A stretch of DNA of 64,000 nucleotides from Brevundimonas naejangsanensis DSM 23858. Its GTDB lineage: Bacteria; Pseudomonadota; Alphaproteobacteria; Caulobacterales; Caulobacteraceae. Each line of letters opens with the position of its first letter. Positions within the stretch are counted from its first letter, which is position 1. A program made the position numbers and the translations under genes. The notes below the pieces were generated by a model. That model did not search any database and was not told the origin of the DNA. It saw nothing but the letters and a program-made list of their open reading frames with translations. Of this stretch, positions 6,191 to 14,797 are shown piece after piece. The stretch is taken from assembly GCF_000421705.1 (NCBI RefSeq), contig NZ_ATXN01000002.1, forward strand, positions 620,001 to 684,000, read 5' to 3'.

Positions 6191-7678
6191 TCACCCGATC
6201 GCCGTCAGCCGGACCACGCCGGGCGCGCCCGCGCCGCCTGCGCCCGCCGCCGTCACGCCCGCGCCGCCCCCGCCGCCGCCGCCGCCGTAAAGGCCCCCGT
6301 CGCCCCCTGCACGCCCGGCTCCGGACGCCTGAGCGCCGCCCCCCGCGCCGCCGCCGCCCGCCCAGTGCAGATCGTTCAGAGGCGCGTTCTGTCCGGCGTT
6401 TCCGACGCCAGCGCCGCCCGCCCCGCCGGTCGCCTTGACCGACAACAGGCCGCCATCTCCCCCGGCGCCGCCCGACTGGATGATATTGGCCGCGCCGACG
6501 CCCCCTCCGCCGCCGCCGCCGCCCGGTCCATCAGGCCGCGCGCCGGACTGGCCAGCCATGCCCATCGCCGTGACCGAAGAGGCTCCGCCCCCATTGGATG
6601 CCATCAGGCCGCCGCCGCCGGCGCCGCCAAGCCCGGCCGCGGACGCGCCGCCCGCCCCGCCGCGCCCGCCCTCGCCGGTCAACAGCGTCACGCCGCCCAG
6701 CGTGATGCGGCTATCGGCCCCCGGCGCGCCCGCAGCGGCCGAGCCGGAACCACCGCCCCCGCCTGCCCCGACGACGATGCTCAATCCGGCGCCTAGCGCC
6801 TCGACAGGCCAAAGGGCGCTCATCACCCCGCCCGCGCCGCCGCCGCCGCCGCCGTGGCGGCTTGTCCCGGCCGGACCGGCCAGCCCGGCCCCGCCTCCTC
6901 CGCCGCCGCCGACGCAGACCGCTTCGACCCAGCGCGCCCATTCAGGCGGGGACCAGGCGCCATCGGTCGTCAGGGTCGTCGTCTCACGTCGCGTCGCGCC
7001 GCGGGCGAACCAGGCGCGGCCGGTGTGCCGGTCGGCCATCAGCACCTCGCGCCAGGTCCCGCCGTCCGCGCTGACCTTCAGCCGCAGATCGTCGTCGCCG
7101 ATCAGGCCCAGTTCGGCCCGGCCGCCCCAGCCGCTCTGGAACAGCAGGGACAGCACGTCCGCGGATGTCTGCTTGTTGAAGGTGAAGCGCAGGTCGCCGT
7201 CGCCGCCGCTCTCGCTTTCCAGCGCGGTCCACAGGGCCTTGTTCGCCCGCACCGTCACCACGTTGGTCGCATCCGCCGTGGCGTTCACGCCCAGGCGGGT
7301 GATCTGCTGCAGTTCGTCCGGCGTCGCGGTCTGAAGGGGCGTCCAGTCGCCATCACGGCGCACGACGATCTCTTCACTGTCCAGCACCACGGCCAGATGT
7401 CCATCCGGCGTGGGCGCCACGGTCCAGCCGCCCATCTCATGACGCATCAGCGCCCCCGCCGCCCGGCCCGACCAGTCATCGCCCGTCGCGCCTTCCGGCA
7501 GAATGTAGAGGTCGCCGTCCGACGCCTCGGCCGGCTGGGTCGCCGTGGTGCGGCTGACCACCGCCGTCTGGGTCAGGGCGTCCAGAAAGGTCAGCGCCTC
7601 GTTCAGAGTGACGTGCTTCTGCAGTTGTCCGGCCGCCAGATAGGGCAGGCCCAGCCGCGCGCTGGCGTCGATGCTCAT
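6191..7678 (-). CDS. DUF2793 tail-fibre-like protein with polyglycine C-terminus, 495 aa
   Basis: The N-terminus (SARLGLPYLAAGQLQKHV, then TLNEAL) is the DUF2793 signature, found in phage and gene-transfer-agent tail proteins. A middle part (about 80-250) has beta-rich fibre-like sequence. From about residue 257 to the end the chain is a glycine-rich domain with many GGGGG runs separated by short hydrophobic strands (for example IVVGAGGGGG). Such sequences form polyglycine-II bundles in known phage tail adhesins, so receptor binding is a plausible inference. I used the ATG at 7678, with GGAG seven bases upstream; an upstream in-frame extension lacks a ribosome-binding site and does not look like the family. 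It is the first gene of the lysis cassette. Confidence 0.8.
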   Translation of the reverse strand: MSIDASARLGLPYLAAGQLQKHVTLNEALTFLDALTQTAVVSRTTATQPAEASDGDLYILPEGATGDDWSGRAAGALMRHEMGGWTVAPTPDGHLAVVLDSEEIVVRRDGDWTPLQTATPDELQQITRLGVNATADATNVVTVRANKALWTALESESGGDGDLRFTFNKQTSADVLSLLFQSGWGGRAELGLIGDDDLRLKVSADGGTWREVLMADRHTGRAWFARGATRRETTTLTTDGAWSPPEWARWVEAVCVGGGGGGGAGLAGPAGTSRHGGGGGGAGGVMSALWPVEALGAGLSIVVGAGGGGGSGSAAAGAPGADSRITLGGVTLLTGEGGRGGAGGASAAGLGGAGGGGLMASNGGGASSVTAMGMAGQSGARPDGPGGGGGGGGVGAANIIQSGGAGGDGGLLSVKATGGAGGAGVGNAGQNAPLNDLHWAGGGGAGGGAQASGAGRAGGDGGLYGGGGGGGGAGVTAAGAGGAGAPGVVRLTAIG

Positions 7679-7894
7679 GTTCAGTCTCCGTGGATCAGGA
7701 GACGTCAGTCTGGGCAGAGGTCCCATGCAGGTGCGTCGATACGGTCGAGGCGTCGCCAAAGCCGGGAATTTTCAGGCATCGGCGTATTCAGTCGCGATAG
7801 CCGCGCCGTTTCTGCGCGCGGAACGGCCGCCTAGACAGCGCCCGTATCGGCGGCTAACCGGAACAGCCCTCTGCCGCCTTTCGCGATCTGCTGC
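7679..7894. other. Divergent intergenic region before the lysis module
   Basis: These 216 bases must hold the promoters of the phage-type cassette and of the divergent EEP-family gene. The only clear feature is a dyad GCCGTT-N11-AACGGC at 7805-7827, a possible protein-binding site. I cannot assign -35/-10 elements with confidence. Confidence 0.4.
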
Positions 7895-8842
7895 ATGACC
7901 CTGTTTCAGGCCCTGACGCGCCTAGCCGCCTTGGCCGTTCTGGCGCCGCCCGCACTGGTCGCGGTCTCAGCGCTCAGCCGTATCGGCCACCGGCTGCCTG
8001 ATCTGCTGACGCAGTTCACCGCTCCGGCCCTGATCGCGACGGTGGCGGTGTGCGGGGTCTTCCTGTTGCTGAGGCTGTGGGACATGGCGGCGCTGGGCGG
8101 GGTCGTCGCAGGACTGCTGCTGGTCGCCGTCTGGCCGCAGTGGGCGCCGCCGCGCGGGACGCCTGCCGATGGCGCCGAAACGCTCACCCTCTATTCCGCC
8201 AACCTGTGGGCGCGGAACAATGATGCGGACGCGGTCGCCCGCTCCATCGCCGCCGCAGACGCCGACATCGTCATGCTCATCGAGCTGGGCGACGGCCCCA
8301 ACGCCCGGCTGGACGAGGTTCTGGCGGGCTATCCCCACCGCGTCGCCACCCCGCGCAAGGATCGGCCCAGCGGCGCGGCGCGCTCGGTGATCGCCTCGAA
8401 ACGGCCGCTGCACCGCGTGCGCGACGCCGACGGTCAGGGGCTGGCCGCCCTGGTCGCCGAGGCCGAGACGGCGCTGGGGCCGGTCCATCTGATCGCCGTC
8501 CACATGACCCGCCCTTGGCCCTTCCAGCATCCCTATGGCCAGATCAGCCAGGCTGAACGGCTGGCCGGACTACGCCAAGGACTGACAGGGCCGGTCGTCA
8601 TCGCCGGGGACTTCAACAGCGTTTCCAGCGGTCGCATCGGCCGTCAGATCAAGGCGCAAACCGGCCTGATCCCCGCCCCGGCCTGGCCCGGCACCTGGCC
8701 CGCCGTGGCGCCCTCGCCGCTGGGCGTCACCATCGACCATGTATGGCGCTCACCCGATCTGGCCCTGCTCGACCGGCGGCTGGGCGACAGGACCGGCTCG
8801 GACCACCGTCCCGTCATCGTCGAGCTTACGCGGGCGACGTAA
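7895..8842 (+). CDS. Endonuclease/exonuclease/phosphatase family membrane protein, 315 aa
   Basis: Three hydrophobic segments fill the first 90 residues. A periplasm- or cytoplasm-facing EEP fold follows from about residue 100: LTLYSANLWARN, IVMLIEL, VIAGDFNS and a C-terminal GSDHRPVIVEL. These hold the metal-binding Asn, Glu, Asp and His of the DNase I-like superfamily. Such membrane-anchored EEP proteins are common in Alphaproteobacteria, and their substrate (nucleic acid, phospholipid or other phosphodiester) is usually unknown. The 3' end overlaps the convergent cca gene by 17 bases. No strong ribosome-binding site precedes the ATG. Confidence 0.8.
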   Translation: MTLFQALTRLAALAVLAPPALVAVSALSRIGHRLPDLLTQFTAPALIATVAVCGVFLLLRLWDMAALGGVVAGLLLVAVWPQWAPPRGTPADGAETLTLYSANLWARNNDADAVARSIAAADADIVMLIELGDGPNARLDEVLAGYPHRVATPRKDRPSGAARSVIASKRPLHRVRDADGQGLAALVAEAETALGPVHLIAVHMTRPWPFQHPYGQISQAERLAGLRQGLTGPVVIAGDFNSVSSGRIGRQIKAQTGLIPAPAWPGTWPAVAPSPLGVTIDHVWRSPDLALLDRRLGDRTGSDHRPVIVELTRAT

Positions 8843-10034
8843 TAAGCGCCTTCAGCCGCGCCTCATGACCCTGATCGGGAAAGTCGTCGGCGATCCAGCC
8901 GTCTTCAAAGGCCTTCAGGACCCGCCCTGTCTCGGGGCCCGGTTTCAGACCCAGTCGCGCCAGATCACGCCCGCCGACCGGCAGCTTCGGCGGCGTCCAG
9001 TCGGCCGCGAGGGCCAGCAACGCCTGCATCCTCGCCGCCTCGGCGCCCCCCGCCCAGGCACGCATCACGCGATCCTCGAACGCTTGTCGCCCCTCGCGCC
9101 AGATGACGGCGCGCGCGCGCGCGTCGCTAATATCCGGGTCAAGCGGCGCTCTAGCGGCGGCGATCAGCCGGTCCTTCTGGGCGTTGGACAGCCGCAGCCG
9201 GTTCGCGGATGCGCGCACCGTCTCAACGTCCGCCGGCAACAGGGCCGACAGCCGCAGCACCGGGTCCGGGCTGACCCCGACCATCGCCTCGAACAGCGTC
9301 ACGCCTTCGGGTTGCGGCACAATACGGCCCAGCACACCCGCATCCTGCATCAACCGCACCGCCGGGCGCGGATCGGGCGCGGCCAGCAGCTTGAGCATCT
9401 CCTTCGACACCCGCTCGGCCGACAGCCGCTCGACCCCTTCGGCGAGGGCGGCGCAGGCGGCCACCGCCGCCGCATCCGGCGCGCCTCGCCCATACCAGGC
9501 GAAGAAGCGATAGAAGCGCAGAATGCGCAGATAGTCCTCTTCGATGCGCTGTTCCGGCTCGCCGACGAAGACGATCCGTCCCGCCAGAGCGTCGTCATAG
9601 CCCGCCCCGGTCGGATCGAGGATCACGCCTTGCGCATCGGCATAGAGGGCGTTCAGGCGGAAATCCCGCCGCGCCGCGTCCTCGGCCCAGTCGTCGGTGA
9701 AGGCGACCGTGGCGCGCCGTCCATCCGTCGAGACGTCCCGGCGCAGGGTGGTGATCTCGAACGGCTGGCGCTCCGATATGGCCGTGACCGTGCCGTGCTC
9801 CATGCCGGTCGGCACGCTCTTCAGCCCCGCCGCCTTCAGCGCCCGCACCACCGCCTCGGGCGTCAGGACGGTGGCGATGTCCACGTCGTCGATCGGCGCG
9901 CCCAGCACGGCGTTGCGCACGCAGCCCCCGACGAAGCGGGCGCAGTCCGCCCCGCCCGCCGCCGCCAGAGCCGCCATCACTGCACGCGTGGCGTCGGCCG
10001 TCAGCCAGTCCTGCCCCTCAAGGACGCGGCTCAT
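8826..10034 (-). CDS. cca: CCA tRNA nucleotidyltransferase, 402 aa
   Basis: The N-terminal nucleotidyltransferase domain has the class II signature: RFVGGCVRNAVLG and DDVDIATVLTPE with the catalytic Asp pair, then DFRLNALYAD. The head, neck and body helices follow (ERLSAERVSKEMLKLL; SLLLPADVETVRA-like C-terminal part). The enzyme adds or repairs the 3' CCA of tRNAs. It is the third gene of a DUF1285 / Nudix / cca operon, and its ATG overlaps the Nudix stop (ATGA). A 15-base alternating GC tract lies inside it at 9109-9123. Confidence 0.93.
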   Translation of the reverse strand: MSRVLEGQDWLTADATRAVMAALAAAGGADCARFVGGCVRNAVLGAPIDDVDIATVLTPEAVVRALKAAGLKSVPTGMEHGTVTAISERQPFEITTLRRDVSTDGRRATVAFTDDWAEDAARRDFRLNALYADAQGVILDPTGAGYDDALAGRIVFVGEPEQRIEEDYLRILRFYRFFAWYGRGAPDAAAVAACAALAEGVERLSAERVSKEMLKLLAAPDPRPAVRLMQDAGVLGRIVPQPEGVTLFEAMVGVSPDPVLRLSALLPADVETVRASANRLRLSNAQKDRLIAAARAPLDPDISDARARAVIWREGRQAFEDRVMRAWAGGAEAARMQALLALAADWTPPKLPVGGRDLARLGLKPGPETGRVLKAFEDGWIADDFPDQGHEARLKALITSPA

Positions 10035-10705
10035 CCCACGCGCTCGCTCGCGTCGGCCTCGGCGGCCTGATGCGGCGCGGCCTCCTCGCCATAGAGGCGG
10101 TTGAACAGCCCCTTCAGAATGCCCGCCGTCACGCCCCAGATGTAGCGCTCGCGATAAGGCATGGCCCAGAACCAGCGGCGCGGCCCGTTCTCCTGATCAT
10201 AATAGTCGCGGCGATGGTTCACCGGGTCCATCAGGAAGTCCCACGGCGCCTCGAACACCTCGGCCACCTCGGCGGGCGACGGCGTAACCAACGGCGGCGC
10301 CGTCAGCCAGCCGACCACCGGCGTCACCAGAAAGCCGGTGCCCGTCTCATACGGATCGCCCAGCCCCAAGGGCTCGACCACGGCCGGGTCCAGCGCGATC
10401 TCCTCCCACGCCTCACGCAAAGCCGCGTCCAGCGCCGTCTCGCCCGGATCGAGTCGTCCGCCCGCAAAGGCGATCTGCCCCGTATGGCTGGCCAGACTGT
10501 CGGATCGCCGCGTCAGCAGGACGCTGGGGCCGTCCTCGCGCGCGATGATGGGGATCAGCACCGCCGCCGGTCTCAACTTGACCTTCGGACGGCTGAAATC
10601 GGGGTTCAGGTCATAGTCGGACCGCACCGCCCCACGCTGCGGCGACCACGCCGATACCGGGTCCAGCCTCTGTTGCAGCCGCGACTTCAAGCCGGAACAG
10701 GTCAA
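10031..10705 (-). CDS. Nudix hydrolase, CoA pyrophosphatase type, 224 aa
   Basis: The Nudix box is intact: GGRLDPGETALDAALREAWEE is preceded by TRRSDSLASHTGQIAFAG, the extra motif that marks CoA pyrophosphatases (NudL/Nudt7 group). The reaction would split CoA into 4'-phosphopantetheine and 3',5'-ADP. The start is a TTG that overlaps the DUF1285 stop (TTGA), with AAGGGG seven bases upstream. The rare start plus overlap suggests translational coupling at reduced level. Specificity is inferred from the family motif. Confidence 0.88.
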   Translation of the reverse strand: MTCSGLKSRLQQRLDPVSAWSPQRGAVRSDYDLNPDFSRPKVKLRPAAVLIPIIAREDGPSVLLTRRSDSLASHTGQIAFAGGRLDPGETALDAALREAWEEIALDPAVVEPLGLGDPYETGTGFLVTPVVGWLTAPPLVTPSPAEVAEVFEAPWDFLMDPVNHRRDYYDQENGPRRWFWAMPYRERYIWGVTAGILKGLFNRLYGEEAAPHQAAEADASERVG

Positions 10706-11262
10706 AGCCCCGCCCCTTCCGGCCCCAGCGGAAACGTCACCCCGCCCGAACGCACCGCCAGCCGTCCGTCCGTCTCCTGCGCCCGCTCGACCAACTCATA
10801 GAAGACGGGCCGCGCGATCCGCGCCCACAGATCGCCGCGCACATGAACACGCGGCGCAGGCTCGCCGGTCGCCGCGTCCGTCTCGACGATGATGGCGTGA
10901 TCGGAACCCGCGACGGCCTCATCCCCCTGATCCGTGATGAATACCAGCGCCTCACCCTCTTCGCGCACGGCTACGGCGCGGAACGGCAGATCCTCGACCG
11001 CGATCTTCAGCTTCTCGACCGGCGTGACCAGGTGATAGCCGTCCGGATCCTTCCTCAGCACCGTCGAGAACAGCCGCACCAGCTCGGACCGGCCAATGGG
11101 CGATCCTTCATGCGTCCACACCCCGTCGGCGCGGATCAGGATGTCGATCTCGCCGCAATGTTCAGGATGCCACAGATGCACGGGCGGCAGCCCCCTGCCC
11201 GGCGCCTGACGGGCAGCCTCGGCCACGCCTGTCAGACCCGAGGATGTCGGTGGGTTCGTCAT
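10702..11262 (-). CDS. DUF1285 domain protein, 186 aa
   Basis: A cytoplasmic protein with the DUF1285 pattern: HLWHPEHCGEIDILIRADG, WTHEGSPIGRSELVRLFSTV and LVTPVEKLKIAVED. The family commonly precedes a CoA-pyrophosphatase-type Nudix gene and a CCA-adding enzyme in Caulobacterales and relatives, as here. Its biochemical role is not established. It heads a three-gene overlapping operon. Confidence 0.85.
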   Translation of the reverse strand: MTNPPTSSGLTGVAEAARQAPGRGLPPVHLWHPEHCGEIDILIRADGVWTHEGSPIGRSELVRLFSTVLRKDPDGYHLVTPVEKLKIAVEDLPFRAVAVREEGEALVFITDQGDEAVAGSDHAIIVETDAATGEPAPRVHVRGDLWARIARPVFYELVERAQETDGRLAVRSGGVTFPLGPEGAGL

Positions 11263-11310
11263 GTCTCAACTATGGGATGCGTCGCCCTGCAAAGGAAGGC
11301 CGCGCCCGGC

Positions 11311-11823
11311 TCAGGCGTCGGGGCGCACCGCTCCGACCGGCGCCGCATCAGTGAAAGGCAGCCACATGACCCGGCGCTGGTCCACCGGCCCCGGCAGCAC
11401 GGCGTCCGGCGCCGGCTCAAACCCGAAGCGCGAGAAATAGGGCGGATCGCCGACCAGCAGAATACCGTCCAGCCCGAGCGCCTTCGCCTCTTCGATGCAA
11501 GCGCGCACCAGTTCTCCGCCCAGCCCCGTGCTGCGGCTGGCCTTGTCCACGGCGATCGGCCCCAGAAAGACCGAGCGCGCCTCGCCCGTCAGGACCGACC
11601 ACAGCCTCACCGAACCGATTAGGCGGCCGTCTTCATGCAAGCAGAACCCGGCCGCCAGCGGCGCCCGCTCGCGCAGACGCTCGGCCGTCTTGGCGAAGCG
11701 GCCGGGGCCGAAGGCGGCGATGACAAGGGCGTCGACAGCGGCCGAATCGGCTGTCGTCTCACGCGTGATCGGCCCCGCGATCTGCGGGTCGTCTGAAGAA
11801 GCGGAGGCGGGCGCGGCGTTCAT
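11311..11823 (-). CDS. GNAT family N-acetyltransferase (YhbS-like), 170 aa
   Basis: The GNAT fold is recognisable from ITRETTADSAAVDALV at the N-terminus, VFLGPIAVDKASRSTGLGGEL (the acetyl-CoA-binding beta4/motif A, with an R/Q-x-x-G-x-G/A-type loop), and GILLVGDPPYFSRFGFEPA. The last segment (GDPxYYxRFGF) is typical of YhbS-like acetyltransferases. The substrate is unknown. It stands alone between the DUF1285 and enoyl-CoA hydratase genes on the same strand. Confidence 0.85.
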   Translation of the reverse strand: MNAAPASASSDDPQIAGPITRETTADSAAVDALVIAAFGPGRFAKTAERLRERAPLAAGFCLHEDGRLIGSVRLWSVLTGEARSVFLGPIAVDKASRSTGLGGELVRACIEEAKALGLDGILLVGDPPYFSRFGFEPAPDAVLPGPVDQRRVMWLPFTDAAPVGAVRPDA

Positions 11824-11886
11824 GCGCGGCCCCTAGTCCCCCGCGCCCGCCGAATCAATCGCGATCTTCGGCGAAACCGCGAGAAA

Positions 11887-12660
11887 TCAGCCCAGTTTGG
11901 AGAAGTCCGGAGCCCGCTTCTGGCTGAAGGCCATGAAGGCCTCCATCGCCTCGGGACTGCGCATCTGAGAGCCGAACGCCTTGGCTTCCATCTGCATCAC
12001 GCCCCACAGGGCCTCGGCGTCGCGCATCAGGGCCTTGGTCTTGCGGATGGAGTTGGGCGCCCGCGCCGCCAGCTTGCTCGCCAGATCCGCCGCCGTCGTC
12101 TCGACCTGATCGGCCGGAACCGCGCGGTTGGCCAGCCCCCAGGCCAGCGCCGTCTTGCCGTCGATCGCCTCGCCCAGGGCGAACAGTTCAAACGCCCGCT
12201 GATGCCCCAGCACGCGCGGCAGCAACAGCGACGACGCCGCCTCCGGCGCCAGCGCCAGATTGACGAAGGGCACCGACAGCAGGGCGTCTTCGGCCGCCAC
12301 CACCATGTCGCAGTGCAGCAGCAGCGTCAGGCCGATCCCCACCGCCCGGCCGCGCACCGCCGCCACAGCAGGTTTGTCCAGATCGGCCAGCGCCTTCAGG
12401 AAGCGGAACACCCCCATCTCAACCAGATCGCCTTCGGTCTGGCCTAGGGAAATGAAGTCGGCGATATCGTTGCCCGCCGAGAAGGAATCGCCCTCGCTTC
12501 GGAACAGGATGACTCGGACGGCGTCGTCGGCCTTCGCCTTCTCCGTTGCATCGGCCAGCGCCGTATACATCGCTTGCGTGATGGCGTTCTTCTTGTCGGC
12601 GCGATCGAAGACGACCGTCAGGACGCCGCCCTCTAGATGGGTCCGAATATGTTCGCTCAT
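11887..12660 (-). CDS. Enoyl-CoA hydratase/isomerase family protein, 257 aa
   Basis: A crotonase-fold protein. FRSEGDSFSAGNDIADF forms the first oxyanion-hole segment, and AVRGRAVGIGLTLLLHCDMV the second, with the catalytic-region sequence LSVPFVNLALAPEAASSLLL. The second conserved glutamate lies at APEA, but the position that is Glu in true hydratases is not clear, so it may be an isomerase or a hydratase of unknown chain length. The ATG at 12660 overlaps the upstream hydrolase stop (ATGA). A longer in-frame start lies inside that gene and is less likely. Confidence 0.88.
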   Translation of the reverse strand: MSEHIRTHLEGGVLTVVFDRADKKNAITQAMYTALADATEKAKADDAVRVILFRSEGDSFSAGNDIADFISLGQTEGDLVEMGVFRFLKALADLDKPAVAAVRGRAVGIGLTLLLHCDMVVAAEDALLSVPFVNLALAPEAASSLLLPRVLGHQRAFELFALGEAIDGKTALAWGLANRAVPADQVETTAADLASKLAARAPNSIRKTKALMRDAEALWGVMQMEAKAFGSQMRSPEAMEAFMAFSQKRAPDFSKLG

Positions 12661-13730
12661 TGGCCTGTCTCCGAAAGGCTCCACCAGTCCACGCCGTCCC
12701 CGTCCCGCTCGCGGCGGACACGTCCCTGGCGTTCAAGATAGTTCAGGTGCGCCAGCGCCTCGCCGGTCGCCATGCCCAGCACGGCGTCGCCCACCGGCCG
12801 CGCGAACAGGGCGCCGAACACGTCCACGGCGCGGCACGGCGTCCGCAGCGTCTTCTCCAGCCGCTTCAGCGCCACCTCATGCCCGCGCATCAGCGCTTCC
12901 AGCCGCAGGGTCACGCCATAGAACGGCTCCCCATGCGCCGGCAGCGCCAGCAGATCGCCCGGCAACCGTTCCTTCAGCGCCGCCAGCGACCGGAGCCAGT
13001 CGCCCAGCGGATCGGCCAGCGGCTCCGTCGGCCAGATCGAGATGTTGGAGGAAATGCGCGGCAGGATCTGATCGCCGGCGATGAAGACGCCGTCCTTCTC
13101 ACGCCACAGACAGACGTGTTCGGGGCTGTGGCCCTCGCCGACCACCACGCGCCATTCGTCGCCGCCGATGATCAGCGCCTCGCCGTCCTGCACCCGACGA
13201 TAGTCGCGCGGAAAGTCCTGCACCATGCGGCCGAAACCGCCATAGCCGTCGCGCCAGCGCGCCACCTGCTCGTCCGACCAGCCAGCCGCCCGATAGAAGG
13301 CCTCAGCGCTCGCTGGAGGCCCCAGGGCCTCGTCGCCGATCAGCAGTCGCGCGGTCACATACTCCGTCCGCGACATCAGCAGCGGCGCGTCGAACCGCTC
13401 GCACAGCCAGCCCGCCAGCCCGATGTGATCCGGGTGCATATGGGTGCAGATCACCCGCGTGATCGGCCGCCCTCCCAGCACGCCCTCCAACGCCGTGTTC
13501 CACCCGTCGCGCGACGCATCCGTCGCCAGCCCCGCATCGACGACCGCCCAGCCCTCGCCATCTTCGATGGCGTAGAGGTTGATGTGGTTCAGCGCCATCG
13601 GCAGCGGCAGGCGCAACCACAGGACGCCAGGCGCCACGACGGTCGCTTCGCCCGCTGCGGGCATCGCCAGGGCGGGATAAGTCAGACCGCGCTCCGTGCG
13701 GGTTCCTGCAAGGGTTTCGCCGTCAGACAA
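12657..13730 (-). CDS. MBL-fold metallohydrolase, 357 aa
   Basis: The metallo-beta-lactamase HxHxDH motif is present as CTHMHPDHIGLAGW, with later ligands in GEGHSPEHVCLW and FIAGDQIL. A C-terminal winged-helix-like tail (ALAHLNYLERQGRVRRE) follows the catalytic domain, as in the group that includes LACTB2-like hydrolases. I chose the TTG at 13730, with GGAG six bases upstream; a TTG at 13748 is also possible. It is coupled to the downstream enoyl-CoA hydratase, suggesting a shared role in thioester or acyl metabolism, which is inference. Confidence 0.85.
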   Translation of the reverse strand: MSDGETLAGTRTERGLTYPALAMPAAGEATVVAPGVLWLRLPLPMALNHINLYAIEDGEGWAVVDAGLATDASRDGWNTALEGVLGGRPITRVICTHMHPDHIGLAGWLCERFDAPLLMSRTEYVTARLLIGDEALGPPASAEAFYRAAGWSDEQVARWRDGYGGFGRMVQDFPRDYRRVQDGEALIIGGDEWRVVVGEGHSPEHVCLWREKDGVFIAGDQILPRISSNISIWPTEPLADPLGDWLRSLAALKERLPGDLLALPAHGEPFYGVTLRLEALMRGHEVALKRLEKTLRTPCRAVDVFGALFARPVGDAVLGMATGEALAHLNYLERQGRVRRERDGDGVDWWSLSETGQ

Positions 13731-13842
13731 GTCCGTCTCCAATCGCAACTATGGTTCTTATGACGGATTCCAGGTCGCGTCTATTCTTGACCCGAGGCGT
13801 CAGCGCGGTCAGGGATATGCAACTTTCTCAAGGAGCGCCCCC

Positions 13843-14772
13843 GTGTCCCGTAATGCTCGTACTATGATCGCTGTGACCGCGGCGGTCCTGATCTCCGGCC
13901 TGACCTCGCCCGCCTTCGCCCAACGCTCCGCCCAGGATCAGGACGGCGTCCGGGTCACCGAGGCGCAGAGCCGCACTTCACGCAACCGCGAACGCCAGCC
14001 GCGCAACCAGCCCAAGCCGCCCAGCGCCGAAGAAATTCAAGCCGGCGCCCAGGCCGTGCTGACGGCGACCAACACCAACTGCCAGATGACCGAGTCCAAA
14101 CTGCTCGGTCAGTCCGCGGCCAAGGAGTCGTTGTACGAAGTGTCGTGCGCCACCGGCCCCGGCTATCTGCTGCTGACCTCGACGCCGCCGCAGGCCACGG
14201 ACTGCCTGGTGCTGGCCTCCTCGGCCGAACAGGCCCGCGCACGCGACCCCAACGCCGATGTCGGCTCGCAGTGCACCCTGCCCGCCAACGACAACGCCAT
14301 GGCCGTCTTCACCGCCTTCGCTCAGGAAGCCGGTCTGACCTGCACGGTCGACGAGGGCCGCATCATCGGCGCCAAGCCGGGCGGCGCGGTGGTCTATGAA
14401 ATCGGCTGCGCCGGCGTCGACGGCGCCCAGATCAACAAGAGCGGCGCCGGCTGGGAAGTCGTGGACTGCCTGGAACTGGCCTCGGCCGGTTCGACCTGCC
14501 GCTTCACCACGGAGCAGGAGCAAGCCGCCACGGTCAAGACCATGCTGGTGGGGTCGGACGCCGCTTCGTGCGACGTGACCCAGGTCCGCTACATGGGCAA
14601 GAACGCCAACGGCGCCTTCTATGAAGCCGCTTGCAACGGCGCCGACGGCCTGATCGCCCGCGTGAACACCGAGAACGCCGTGCAACAGGTCTACCCTTGC
14701 GAAACCGCCTCCCAGATCGGCGGCGGCTGCAAGCTGACGACCACGCCTCCGGCCGCAACGCCGAACAGCTGA
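13843..14772 (+). CDS. Secreted protein with three Cys-rich repeats, 309 aa
   Basis: A signal peptide (MIAVTAAVLISGLTSPAFAQ region) is followed by a basic linker and three homologous modules of about 80 residues. Each has the pattern C...(L/I)G...YE(V/I)(S/G)C...DCL.LA...C.(L/F): LLGQSAAKESLYEVSCA, IIGAKPGGAVVYEIGCA and YMGKNANGAFYEAACN. Each module carries four cysteines, consistent with two disulfides in the periplasm. The GTG start has AAGGAG seven bases upstream; the longer ORF beginning at 13696 lacks one. A strong terminator follows. I do not recognise a function. Confidence 0.8.
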   Translation: MSRNARTMIAVTAAVLISGLTSPAFAQRSAQDQDGVRVTEAQSRTSRNRERQPRNQPKPPSAEEIQAGAQAVLTATNTNCQMTESKLLGQSAAKESLYEVSCATGPGYLLLTSTPPQATDCLVLASSAEQARARDPNADVGSQCTLPANDNAMAVFTAFAQEAGLTCTVDEGRIIGAKPGGAVVYEIGCAGVDGAQINKSGAGWEVVDCLELASAGSTCRFTTEQEQAATVKTMLVGSDAASCDVTQVRYMGKNANGAFYEAACNGADGLIARVNTENAVQQVYPCETASQIGGGCKLTTTPPAATPNS

Positions 14773-14797
14773 TCCTTCGCATCAGACTGAGGTTTCA

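Noticed and set aside
6191..6907. CRISPR-like or minisatellite array
   Set aside because: The repeated GCC/GCG pattern is irregular triplet coding for glycine and alanine, with no constant repeat and spacer lengths.
4758..7678. A complete prophage
   Set aside because: No integrase, terminase, portal, capsid or tail-tube gene is present on either side, and no attachment-site repeats were seen.
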